A program made the translations under genes and the position numbers. Shown piece after piece: positions 51,062-59,306 of a stretch of DNA of 64,000 bases (positions are counted from its first letter, which is position 1; every line of letters begins with the position of its first letter). Origin of the DNA: Polaromonas sp. GTDB lineage: Bacteria > Pseudomonadota > Gammaproteobacteria > Burkholderiales > Burkholderiaceae_C. Where the stretch lies: the NCBI RefSeq assembly GCF_030689685.1, contig NZ_JAUYEY010000078.1, positions 17,466 to 81,465 of the forward strand, read 5' to 3'. The notes under the pieces were generated by a model, which was not told where the DNA came from, did no database searches, and saw nothing but the letters and a program-made list of their open reading frames with translations.

Positions 51062-53605
51062 ATGTTCTCAGAAGTCGCATCAAGCTCCCCTCTCTTACAA
51101 AATCTTAATCCGGAGCAACTGGCAGCGGTCACCTTACCAAACACCCACGCGCTGATTCTGGCCGGCGCGGGCTCTGGCAAAACCCGCGTGCTGACCACCC
51201 GCATTGCCTGGCTGCTGCAAACCGGCCAGGTGTCGCCGGGCGGCATTCTGGCGGTGACCTTCACCAACAAGGCGGCCAAGGAGATGATGGTGCGCCTCTC
51301 CAGCATGCTGCCGGTCAATGTGCGCGGCATGTGGATAGGCACCTTCCACGGCCTGTGCAACCGCTTTTTGCGCGCGCACTACAAGCTCGCCAACCTGCCG
51401 TCGACTTTCCAGATTCTCGATATGCAGGACCAGCTCTCGGCGATCAAGCGCCTGTGCAAGCAGTTCAACATCGACGATGAGCGTTTTCCGCCCAAGCAGC
51501 TGATGTGGTTCATCGCCGGCTGCAAGGAAGACGGCCAGCGCGCCAAGGACGTGGTGGTGCGCGATGAAGAGACGCGTAAAAAAGCCGAGATCTATGCGCT
51601 CTACGAAGAGCAATGCCAGCGCGAGGGCGTGGTTGATTTCGGCGAGCTGATGCTGCGCAGCTACGAGCTGCTGCGGGACAACGCCCCGGTTCGCGAGCAC
51701 TACCAGCGGCGCTTTCGCCACATTTTGATCGACGAATTCCAGGACACCAACAAGCTGCAGTACGCCTGGATCAAGATGCTGGCCGGGCAGGGCGACGACG
51801 CTGCCGCTGGCGCGCACGCGATGCCGGGTGGCTCGGTGGTGGCGGTTGGCGACGATGACCAGAGCATCTACGCCTTTCGCGGCGCGCGGGTGGGCAACAT
51901 GGCCGACTTCGTGCGTGAGTTCGGTGTGCAGCACCAGATCAAGCTGGAGCGCAACTACCGCAGCTTCGGCAACATTCTGGATGCGGCCAACGAGTTGATC
52001 AGCCACAACAGCAAACGGCTGGGCAAAAACCTGCGTACCGAAGCCGGTCCGGGCGAGCCGGTGCGGGTGTTCGAAGCCACTTCCGATTTTGCCGAGGCCC
52101 AATGGTTTGTCGATGAGGTGCGCGAGCTGGTGCGGGCCGGTACCGAGCGCAAGGAGATTGCGCTGCTGTACCGCAGCAATGCGCAAAGCCGGGTCATGGA
52201 AACCGCGCTCTTCAACAACGCCATCCCTTACCGCGTCTACGGCGGCCTGCGCTTTTTCGAGCGTGCCGAGATCAAACATGCGCTGGCCTATTTGCGCCTG
52301 ATGGACAACCCGCATGACGACACCAGCTTCATGCGCATCGTCAACTTCCCGCCGCGCGGCATCGGCTTGCGCAGCATCGAACAGTTGCAGGATGTGGCGC
52401 GCGCCGCCGGCTGCTCGCTGCATGATGCGGTCAGCGCCGTGCCCGGCAAGGCCGGCGCCAACCTCGGCACTTTTGTCGCCAAACTCGATGTGCTGCGCGA
52501 GCAGACGCCGACCTTGAGCCTGCGCGAGATCATCGAGCTGGTGCTGCAGGACAGCGGGCTCGAAGAACATTACAAGCTCGAAAAAGAAGGCCAGGACCGC
52601 CTCGAAAATCTGGGCGAACTGGTCAACGCCGCCGAGTCATTTGTGAGCATGGAAGGCTTTGGCCGCGATGCAGTGGCCTTGCCGGTTGATGAGTTAGGCA
52701 CGCCGCTGCGGCAGTCCCCGGCCAGTCAGGGGCTGGATGCGGACGCACCCTCACCCCAACCCTCTCCCAGGGGGAGAGGGAGTGAGTCTGATCGCGGAGG
52801 CACCCTTCAAGGTGAGATTCCTAAGGGCGAGTTTTCTCCGGGCGAGCTCCCTCTCCCTTTGGGAGAGGGCAGGGGTGAGGGTCTCGCGCCCGACCAGGAA
52901 ACCGGCGAAACCCTGTCGCCCCTGGCCGCCTTCCTGACGCACGCTGCACTCGAATCCGGTGACAACCAGGCGCAGGCCGGGCAAGACGCGGTGCAACTGA
53001 TGACGGTGCATTCGTCCAAGGGCCTGGAGTTCGACTGCGTGTTCATCTCCGGCCTGGAAGACGGCATCTTCCCGCATGAAAACTCCCTGAGCGACGCTGG
53101 CGGCATCGAGGAGGAGCGCCGGCTGATGTACGTGGCAATCACGCGCGCGCGCCAGCGCCTGTACCTGACCCACTCGCAGACGCGCATGTTGCACGGCCAG
53201 ACCCGCTACAACCTGAAAAGCCGCTTTTTCGACGAACTGCCGGAGGCGGCGCTCAAATGGATCACGCCGAAAAACCAGGGTTTTGCGTCGGCCTATGGCG
53301 GTGGCAGCGGCGCCTGGGGTGCTAGCAATTCAGGAGCTGGTGGTGCACGTGGGGACTGGGCTGCAGCCGCTTTTTCCTCAAGAAAATCGGGTGGTGAAAC
53401 ATTTGCCAACCCACCCGTGCCACCGCAGCGCAATGCGCCGGCGCATGGCTTGAAGACCGGCATGGAAGTGTTTCACGCCAAGTTCGGCGAAGGCCGGGTC
53501 ATGATGCTCGAAGGCAGTGGCGACGACGCGCGGGCCCAGATCAACTTCACCCGGCACGGCGTCAAATGGCTGGCGCTGAGTGTGGCCAAGCTGACGGTGG
53601 TTTAA
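51062..53605 (+). CDS. uvrD: UvrD/PcrA-type DNA helicase
   Basis: The 847-residue superfamily 1A helicase has AGAGSGKTRVL (Walker A), TFTNKAAKEM, GTFHGLCNRF, LIDEFQDTN (motif II), GDDDQSIYAFRGA (III), LERNYRS, TVHSSKGLEFDCVFISGLE (V) and YVAITRARQRLYL (VI), and a C-terminal Tudor-like segment (GMEVFHAKFGEGRVMMLEG) that contacts RNA polymerase in PcrA/UvrD. It acts in mismatch and nucleotide excision repair. It is longer than usual (about 720-780) because of a family C repeat encoding about residues 562-608 (PSPQPSPRGRG ... LPLPLGEGRGEG) and a family A repeat in the linker near 53320-53390. Confidence 0.94.
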   Translation: MFSEVASSSPLLQNLNPEQLAAVTLPNTHALILAGAGSGKTRVLTTRIAWLLQTGQVSPGGILAVTFTNKAAKEMMVRLSSMLPVNVRGMWIGTFHGLCNRFLRAHYKLANLPSTFQILDMQDQLSAIKRLCKQFNIDDERFPPKQLMWFIAGCKEDGQRAKDVVVRDEETRKKAEIYALYEEQCQREGVVDFGELMLRSYELLRDNAPVREHYQRRFRHILIDEFQDTNKLQYAWIKMLAGQGDDAAAGAHAMPGGSVVAVGDDDQSIYAFRGARVGNMADFVREFGVQHQIKLERNYRSFGNILDAANELISHNSKRLGKNLRTEAGPGEPVRVFEATSDFAEAQWFVDEVRELVRAGTERKEIALLYRSNAQSRVMETALFNNAIPYRVYGGLRFFERAEIKHALAYLRLMDNPHDDTSFMRIVNFPPRGIGLRSIEQLQDVARAAGCSLHDAVSAVPGKAGANLGTFVAKLDVLREQTPTLSLREIIELVLQDSGLEEHYKLEKEGQDRLENLGELVNAAESFVSMEGFGRDAVALPVDELGTPLRQSPASQGLDADAPSPQPSPRGRGSESDRGGTLQGEIPKGEFSPGELPLPLGEGRGEGLAPDQETGETLSPLAAFLTHAALESGDNQAQAGQDAVQLMTVHSSKGLEFDCVFISGLEDGIFPHENSLSDAGGIEEERRLMYVAITRARQRLYLTHSQTRMLHGQTRYNLKSRFFDELPEAALKWITPKNQGFASAYGGGSGAWGASNSGAGGARGDWAAAAFSSRKSGGETFANPPVPPQRNAPAHGLKTGMEVFHAKFGEGRVMMLEGSGDDARAQINFTRHGVKWLALSVAKLTVV
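52745..52885. repeat. Dispersed repeat family C inside uvrD
   Basis: It begins ACCCTCACCCCAACCCTCTC and ends CCTTTGGGAGAGGGCAGGGG followed by TGAGGGT, an imperfect inverted repeat with arms at each end. The end block is identical to the intergenic copy at 17105-17166. It is open in the uvrD frame for its full length of about 47 codons. Confidence 0.85.
53320..53390. repeat. Dispersed repeat family A inside the uvrD linker
   Basis: GTGCTAGCAATTCAGGAGCT then GGTGGTGCACG, GGGGACTGGGCTGCAGCCG and CTTTTTCC follow the family A order (GCTA..AGCT hairpin, GCGC-like spacer, GGGCTG.AGCC, T-run). It gives a Gly/Ala-rich stretch between the helicase core and the Tudor-like end. Confidence 0.65.
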
Positions 53606-53654
53606 CCGCCTTGGTTAAGATGGCGCAGACCCGATCAACCGCCCCGAGACAACA

Positions 53655-54023
53655 ATGAACGAGACAGAGACAAGTCAGGCTGCAGACGACGCCACCGTGG
53701 AGGTGAGCCACCAGGCGTTCAAGACCGGCCTGCCCATGGGTCGCTTTCGCTTGATCGTTAATCCAGAGCGTGCACAAAAATACGTCAAGCACCGTTTGTT
53801 TGTTGTCGGCATCTCGCTGCCGCTGCTGGGCATAGGCGCGGCGCTGGCCTTGTCTGGCTATTTCTGGTGGGGGCTGCCGCTGGTGCTTGTTGGCGCCTTG
53901 CTGCACCGCGTCGTCAAGGCCCATGCCACCAAGATACTGCTGCACCTGGCCCTGAGCGACCCCAAGGTCTACCGCGAAGCCATTGACTACGAAATCCTCG
54001 AAGTCCGGCACGCAGACTCCTAG
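53655..54023 (+). CDS. Small membrane protein of unknown function
   Basis: The 122-residue product has a polar N-terminus of about 48 residues and two hydrophobic segments (about 50-68 and 71-87), then LHRVVKAHATKILLHLALSD. I recognise no family. It starts 49 bases after uvrD on the same strand and ends convergently with the solute receptor gene, overlapping by 4 bases. Confidence 0.7.
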   Translation: MNETETSQAADDATVEVSHQAFKTGLPMGRFRLIVNPERAQKYVKHRLFVVGISLPLLGIGAALALSGYFWWGLPLVLVGALLHRVVKAHATKILLHLALSDPKVYREAIDYEILEVRHADS

Positions 54024-55165
54024 CGCAGCAGCTTGCCGTCGCGGCTTATCACCGTCACTTCGACAAACTTCGAACCCACATGGTTGTCGGGTGAAAAGCT
54101 CACCTTGAAGCCGCCCGCGTCGTAGCTGTTCATCTTGTCGAGTTGCGTCATGATTTTCTGGCGGGTCGGGTCAGCGCCCGAGCGCTGAATGGCTTCGACC
54201 AGAATTTTGGCGGCGATGAAGGATTCCATGCTAGCGTAAGACACCACTTTTTCAGGCTGATACTTCTTCATCAGCATCTGGAATTCACGCGCGACCGGCA
54301 CCAGTGTTGAGTAAGGGTAGGGCATCACCTGTGAAATACCGATACCGCGGGCGTTGTCCTCGCCGGCGTTTTTCAGCAACTCCTTGAAGTTGACCACCGA
54401 GATGCTGAACAGGCGCGCCTTGCTGCCCTGGGCCCGCATTTTTTTGATGAAGGCGGCCGAGGCGCGGTTGACCGCCACCATGATAATGGCGTCCGGGTTG
54501 GCTGGGGCGATCGCCGCCACTGCGGCGTCAATGTCCTCGGGTTTGGTCCGGTCGTAGCCGCCTCTGGCGACCGGCTGCAGACCGAGTTTCTGCATGGCCG
54601 ACTCGGCGCCGGCCAGCCCGCTCTTGCCGAAGGGGTCGTCCTGGTACATCACCGCAAAGCGGCGCAGTCCGATGGTGTGCAGGTGCTCCACCATGCGCGC
54701 GGTTTCGTCGGTGTAGCTGGCGCGGATGTGGAAGATGTTTGGGTTCGTCGGCTCGCGCAAATCCTGGGCTCCAGTGTACGGAGCGAGCAGTGCGATGCCT
54801 GCATCCGACAGCACCTTGTTTTTGTTCAGGGCCAGCACGTTGCCGGTGCCAACAAAACCGAACAGCGCCAGCGGTTTGTCCTCGGCGAGGAGTTGCCGTG
54901 TCTGCGCCAGGGTCTGGTCGGGCTTGTAGCTGTCGTCCTTGAGCACAACACGAATCTTGCGGCCGTAGATGCCGCCATTGGCGTTGACATGCGCAAAGTA
55001 GGCCGCGCCCCCGGCCACGTATTCGTCGCCGGTGCCGGCGATGACGCTGGTCAACGGTGCCACCTGGCCAATCACGATGTCCTCGCGCCCAGGTGCGGCT
55101 TGCGCCAGGTTGGCCGTCATGGCGATGGCGATCACCGCCAGCCAGTGCTTGTTCTTCAATCGCAT
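54020..55165 (-). CDS. ABC-type branched-chain amino acid-like solute receptor, orphan
   Basis: The 381-residue periplasmic type I binding protein has a signal peptide (WLAVIAIAMTANLAQAAPG) and the LivK core (IVIGQVAPLTSVIAGTGDEY, VNANGGIYGRKIRVVLKDDS, LFGFVGTGNVLALNKNK). No permease or ATPase genes accompany it, so it must use a shared importer or serve in sensing. It is divergent from an IclR-family gene with palindromes between them, suggesting IclR control. Confidence 0.9.
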   Translation of the reverse strand: MRLKNKHWLAVIAIAMTANLAQAAPGREDIVIGQVAPLTSVIAGTGDEYVAGGAAYFAHVNANGGIYGRKIRVVLKDDSYKPDQTLAQTRQLLAEDKPLALFGFVGTGNVLALNKNKVLSDAGIALLAPYTGAQDLREPTNPNIFHIRASYTDETARMVEHLHTIGLRRFAVMYQDDPFGKSGLAGAESAMQKLGLQPVARGGYDRTKPEDIDAAVAAIAPANPDAIIMVAVNRASAAFIKKMRAQGSKARLFSISVVNFKELLKNAGEDNARGIGISQVMPYPYSTLVPVAREFQMLMKKYQPEKVVSYASMESFIAAKILVEAIQRSGADPTRQKIMTQLDKMNSYDAGGFKVSFSPDNHVGSKFVEVTVISRDGKLLR

Positions 55166-55189
55166 GTCATCTCCTCATTGTGTTTATAA

Positions 55190-55206
55190 ATTCTGCACTG
55201 CAGAAT
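55190..55206. promoter_or_regulatory. Probable IclR operator 1
   Basis: ATTCTGCA-C-TGCAGAAT is a perfect palindrome (8-1-8) in the divergent promoter region, 25 bases upstream of the receptor start. It fits the 15-17 base palindromes bound by IclR-family proteins. Confidence 0.65.
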
Positions 55207-55322
55207 AAGAAGCCGCGTAAGTGGCCTGCGCATTCTGTAAGAGTATTTCAGAGACAGTTATAAGGAATTCCCGGAGTTGAGGCGCGCAGGTGACAGTTCT
55301 TTCTGGCTGTTGTAGAATTTTG

Positions 55323-55339
55323 ATTCCGCAATGCAGAAC
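55323..55339. promoter_or_regulatory. Probable IclR operator 2, overlapping the iclR start
   Basis: ATTCCGCA-A-TGCAGAAC is a degenerate copy of the palindrome at 55190. It overlaps the first possible start codon of the IclR-family gene (ATG 55331), which makes the next ATG (55343) a serious alternative start. Confidence 0.55.
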
Positions 55340-56182
55340 AATATGTCCATACCACCACCACTTTTGCCTGCTCTATCCAAGGTACCGGTCCGGCCGGTCC
55401 AAGCCAAGCCAGACCGGCACTTCGTGACCGCCCTCGCGCGGGGTCTTGATGTGCTCAGTGCGTTTCGCTCGCGCGACCGCATGCTCGGCAACCAGGAACT
55501 CGCCCGCCGCTGCGGCTTGCCCAAGTCGACGATTTCCAGGCTGACCTACACGCTGACGCGCCAGGGCTACCTGGTCCCGGCGACCGATGGCAAAGGTGCG
55601 ACCGGTTACCGCTTGGGCAGCGCGGTGCTGGCTTTGGGCGGCGCCATGCTGGCGCGCATGGACATGCGCCAGATGGCCCGGCCGCTGATGCAGGACCTGG
55701 CCGACAGCTCGCAAGCCATGGTGTCGCTGGGCGTGCGCGACCGGCTCAGTATGATTTATGTTGAAAACTGCCGCAGCGAGTCGGCGCTGACCCTGAGCCT
55801 GGATGTCGGCTCACGCATTCCGCTGGCGCAGACCGCCATGGGACGTGCCTACCTGGCCGGCTGCAGCGACAGCGAACGCAGCGACCTGATGGAGCGCATT
55901 CGCGCGCACGATGAACAAGCCTGGCCGGCCACGCGGGCCGGCATTGAACTGGCCCTGGCCCATTACCGCGAACACGGCTGCTGCGCGTCTTTCGGTGACT
56001 GGCAAAAGGATGTGAATGCGATTGCCGCAGCTTTTCGCCCTGAGGGCGGGCGGGCGGTGATGGTGGTCAGTTGCGGCGGACCGGGCTTCAAGCTGTCGCC
56101 GCAATTTTTGATGACCGAGGTGCGCCCGCAACTGGTCGGCTTGGTCAGGAAGCTGCAAAACGCTTCGGGTGAGGCGTACTGA
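55331..56182 (+). CDS. IclR-family transcriptional regulator
   Basis: The 283-residue protein has a winged helix (VTALARGLDVLSAFRSRDRM, NQELARRCGLPKSTISRLTY) and an IclR effector domain with SLDVGSRIPLAQTAMGRAYL. It is divergent from the orphan solute receptor, and the shared region holds two related palindromes. Either ATG 55331 or ATG 55343 may be the start; the extra four residues are not conserved in type. Effector unknown. Confidence 0.9.
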   Translation: MQNNMSIPPPLLPALSKVPVRPVQAKPDRHFVTALARGLDVLSAFRSRDRMLGNQELARRCGLPKSTISRLTYTLTRQGYLVPATDGKGATGYRLGSAVLALGGAMLARMDMRQMARPLMQDLADSSQAMVSLGVRDRLSMIYVENCRSESALTLSLDVGSRIPLAQTAMGRAYLAGCSDSERSDLMERIRAHDEQAWPATRAGIELALAHYREHGCCASFGDWQKDVNAIAAAFRPEGGRAVMVVSCGGPGFKLSPQFLMTEVRPQLVGLVRKLQNASGEAY

Positions 56183-56218
56183 GGTGGACTGGAGCGCACT
56201 GAAGGGCTCTGGCGCGGC

Positions 56219-56941
56219 TCAGTAGGTCATGGAGCCGCTGCCGTCCCGGCTGCCTTTTCGGCCAGCCAGTTGCCACGACGTTCGCTGCTCGACCAGGCCA
56301 GCCAGGAATTCCAGCTCTTCATCGCTGTGGTTCAGCGCACTGGCGGGGGTCAGAAATTTGCCTTCTGGGTTGGGGTAGGGGTCCGCCCAAAATGCCTGGT
56401 GGTAGTCGGCCCGAGAGACCCGTTTTTCAGTGCCGGCGCTCATGGCCACGGTGCCGTAACAATTGCAGAAGTAGTTGCGGTCTCCCCGGTCGGCAAAGAT
56501 TTCGGCATAGACCCCGGTGCCGCGTATGCCGGCGGTCAGCGTGGGCAGCACGATGCTGCGGTCGACGCCCTTGCCCCAGACGCTGGCCACTGCGCCAGTC
56601 AACAGCCGCAGCAGGCTGACCGCGTTGAGCGTGGCGCCGCGCTCGACCGAGAGGCGGGAGTTTTGCCGCACCTGGAACGAGGCATTGCCGATCACAAAGA
56701 TCAGGTTGGAGCCCGGACCCGTCTGAATAGCGTCACCGGTCTGAATGGATTGCTGCGGGCTCAGAGGGGCGCCGTTGATCATCGCGTCTCCCGTCAGTTG
56801 CACGATGTTGCTTCTCTGCTGCGCCATGGCGGCCGGTAGTCCGCCCAAGGCTACCCAGGCGGCGGCGGCCTTGAGCACATCGCGCCGTTGGTACCACAGG
56901 ATTTCTTTTTCTTGCCGGCCTTGGAGTAGGTGCTGGGTCAT
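56219..56941 (-). CDS. FecR-domain protein with twin-arginine-like signal
   Basis: The 240-residue protein has YQRRDVLKAAAAWVALGGLP near residues 17-36, a good twin-arginine signal, and a FecR domain (VQLTGDAMINGAPLSPQQSI, TAGIRGTGVYAEIF). FecR domains usually relay signals to sigma factors, but neither a sigma factor nor a receptor gene is nearby and this one appears secreted. The segment FCNCYGTVAMS and the C-terminal His/Asp residues are unusual. It overlaps the upstream membrane-protein gene by ATGA. Confidence 0.83.
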   Translation of the reverse strand: MTQHLLQGRQEKEILWYQRRDVLKAAAAWVALGGLPAAMAQQRSNIVQLTGDAMINGAPLSPQQSIQTGDAIQTGPGSNLIFVIGNASFQVRQNSRLSVERGATLNAVSLLRLLTGAVASVWGKGVDRSIVLPTLTAGIRGTGVYAEIFADRGDRNYFCNCYGTVAMSAGTEKRVSRADYHQAFWADPYPNPEGKFLTPASALNHSDEELEFLAGLVEQRTSWQLAGRKGSRDGSGSMTY

Positions 56942-57708
56942 GGTGTTTCTCCAGGGGGGGGCGGGTCGTCGGTGGGGGAGGCTTCAAAACTGCCCTCGAA
57001 AGTGAAATAAATCGAGGTTGAAAACATGGCCGCCATCAGCAAGGCCACCGGCATGATCAGCGCGGCGGCGGCTTCGGGGCTGGCCAGCAGGCCAGCCAGC
57101 AAGGTGACGACGACGCCAATCAACATCAGCACCACCATCCAGGCGATGCCGAATACGGCGTAAGCGCCGGCGTTCCTGAAACACACAACAGCGCTGAAGA
57201 ACAGGCTCTTGACCGGTGTCACGCCATGCCAGTGCACCAATGCAGGCGCATGCCAGAACAGCACCGACACCGGCAGGTACAGCACCATCACGAGCAGCAT
57301 CACGCCCTGCATGCCGGGAGTCAGCGCACTTTCGCGGCTGACCGGCGCGTCGACAAACAGCGGCACGATGGAGACGATCAGCAGGCAGGCTGCCGCATAC
57401 AGAAAGCCCAGCACCATCATGGCGCGCGCGCGTTGCTGGCCGGCCCGAAAAGCGCTGATCAGGATGGCGGGCATGGGGAAACGCCCCTTGGTCGCCTCCC
57501 GCGTGGCGGCCATCAGGCCCAGCGTGGCCGCCGGCACGATGGCCAGCGCCAGCACCACGCCCACATACGGAATCAGCGATGCCAGCGTGGCCGCCGCCAT
57601 GTACATAAAAAACAGACCGACCAGCGCCAGGGGCTGCTTGAAGAAAGTGCGGATGCCGAGCTTGACCCATGTGATGCCGGTGCGTGCAGGAACGATGTTG
57701 AGTTTCAT
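56938..57708 (-). CDS. Multi-span membrane protein (BPSS1780-like)
   Basis: The 256-residue protein starts MKLNIVPARTGITWVKLGIR and has six hydrophobic segments. The N-terminal PARxGxxWVKxGxxxFxxQP pattern is that of a betaproteobacterial membrane family named after BPSS1780; its function is unknown. Its stop overlaps the FecR-like gene start, so the two are co-transcribed. Confidence 0.8.
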   Translation of the reverse strand: MKLNIVPARTGITWVKLGIRTFFKQPLALVGLFFMYMAAATLASLIPYVGVVLALAIVPAATLGLMAATREATKGRFPMPAILISAFRAGQQRARAMMVLGFLYAAACLLIVSIVPLFVDAPVSRESALTPGMQGVMLLVMVLYLPVSVLFWHAPALVHWHGVTPVKSLFFSAVVCFRNAGAYAVFGIAWMVVLMLIGVVVTLLAGLLASPEAAAALIMPVALLMAAMFSTSIYFTFEGSFEASPTDDPPPPGETP

Positions 57709-57862
57709 TGCGAGGATGGCTGGTTGAGAGCTTCAGGGCGAAAGGGTTTCACGTGTGCCGTGAAAAAGGGCAATAGGGTGAACAATTTAACGCTAGTGGT
57801 TGAGTTTGCTTGAAAAGAAGGCGCGCCCGCAACTTTTCGCAAGCGCGCAGGGCCGTCTGCTT

Positions 57863-58855
57863 TCAGCGGGACAGGCCGTGGGGATGGGCCACACGTTCGC
57901 GCAGCACGCGTTCAAAATGGCCGGGATCATGCGCTTGCAGCACAGCGGCTTCGCGCGGCAAGTGAAAGTCCCACAGCCGTGAGATCCAGAAACGCAGCGC
58001 ACCGGCCCGCTGCATCGCCGGCAGCAGCGTGCGCTCTTGCGGGGTCAGGCGGCGCACTCCCTGGTAGGCAGCCAGAAAGGCATCGGCCCGCGCCGCATCG
58101 TGCGCGCCACTCGCCAGCTCGACGCACCAGTCGTTCAGGCTGACGCCGATGTCAAACAAAAAGCTGTCGCAGCCAGCGAAATAAAAATCAAAAACCCCGG
58201 TCAGCTCCGGCGCGCCGCCCTGGCTGTCAAACATCACGTTGTCCCTGAACAGGTCGGCATGGATGGGCCCGCGCGGCAAGGCCTGCCAGCTCGACGAGGC
58301 CGCCACATGGTTTTGATAGGCCAGCTCGGACTGGATCAACCGGCTCTGCGCTTCGTTCAGATGCGACAGCACCACCGGCACGGTCTCGTTCCACCAGGCC
58401 AGTCCACGCAGGTTGGGCTGGCTGCGCGGGAAGTCGCGCCCGGCCAGGTGCATGCGGGCCAGTGTTTCACCGACTGCGGCGCAATGCGCGGGCGTGGGCG
58501 TCAGCTCGCTGCGGCCGCACAGGCGGTTCACCACAGCGGCGGGTTTTCCCTTCAGGCGCAGCAAGATGTCACCGGGCTTGCCGCCAGCGCCATCGGCTAC
58601 CGCAATGGCATGTGGCTCGGGCACCGGGATGCCGTGCTGCGCCAGGTGTTTCATCAAATGCAGGTAAAACGGCAATTGCTCAAACGTCAGGCGCTCGAAC
58701 AGCGTCAGCACATACCGGCCCTGGTCGGTGTCCACAAAATAGTTGGTATTTTCGATGCCGCCAGCGCAGGCGCTGAGGTTTTGAAGCTGTCCCAGCCCGA
58801 GAGACTGCAAAAGAGCGGCGGCCTCGTCAAACGAGACTTCGGTGTAAACGGCCAT
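57863..58855 (-). CDS. thrB: Homoserine kinase, type II (ThrB, APH fold)
   Basis: The 330-residue protein has the aminoglycoside phosphotransferase-like kinase fold: MAVYTEVSFDEAAALLQSLG at the start, GRYVLTLFERL with the ATP-binding Lys position replaced as usual for this family, and the catalytic loop PIHADLFRDNVMFD followed by VFDFYFAG. It phosphorylates homoserine in threonine synthesis. It lies downstream of the small DUF protein gene, 18 bases away. Confidence 0.93.
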   Translation of the reverse strand: MAVYTEVSFDEAAALLQSLGLGQLQNLSACAGGIENTNYFVDTDQGRYVLTLFERLTFEQLPFYLHLMKHLAQHGIPVPEPHAIAVADGAGGKPGDILLRLKGKPAAVVNRLCGRSELTPTPAHCAAVGETLARMHLAGRDFPRSQPNLRGLAWWNETVPVVLSHLNEAQSRLIQSELAYQNHVAASSSWQALPRGPIHADLFRDNVMFDSQGGAPELTGVFDFYFAGCDSFLFDIGVSLNDWCVELASGAHDAARADAFLAAYQGVRRLTPQERTLLPAMQRAGALRFWISRLWDFHLPREAAVLQAHDPGHFERVLRERVAHPHGLSR

Positions 58856-58873
58856 GCCTGAAGCTAACAGGCG

Positions 58874-59242
58874 CTAAAACTTCAGCACGTTCCAGACACG
58901 GCTGCCGGTGGCACCGACGCCCGACTTGGACGGGGCCGTGCCGCCGCCCTTGGTGGCGTCGGTAGGCAAGACTTCATAGGCGGGGACATCGGCCTTGGGC
59001 TGCACCGTGATGCTTTGCGTCTCGCCGCCAACGCGCACTTCGTCGATGCGCGAACCGGCATCTTCCGTGCGGATACGCTGGATTGCCGCGTCTGGCCGGC
59101 GGCTGGTCGGGTTGGTGCCGGGCTGCAGGGCGGTGGTGGGGGCCGCTGCCGGGGCGCTTGCCGCCGTCTGGGCCAGGGCCGGGGCGCCGGCCAACACCGC
59201 AGCGGCGCCGGCGAGCAGAAGGGGGCAAATTGAGTGGTGCAT
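58874..59242 (-). CDS. Secreted protein of unknown function (DUF2782-like)
   Basis: The 122-residue product has a signal peptide (MHHSICPLLLAGAAAVLAGA), an Ala/Pro-rich linker and a conserved-looking core (RRPDAAIQRIRTEDAGSRID, EVRVGGETQSITVQPK). Position next to polA and thrB and the EVRVGG.. core fit the DUF2782 family found there in Comamonadaceae. ATG 59242 is preferred over the longer frame because of the signal peptide. Confidence 0.75.
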   Translation of the reverse strand: MHHSICPLLLAGAAAVLAGAPALAQTAASAPAAAPTTALQPGTNPTSRRPDAAIQRIRTEDAGSRIDEVRVGGETQSITVQPKADVPAYEVLPTDATKGGGTAPSKSGVGATGSRVWNVLKF

Positions 59243-59306
59243 GGGTGCATTGTAGGGTGGCGGCGCGGTCATGGATAGAGCGCGCAAAACGGTGACAATC
59301 AGGCCC

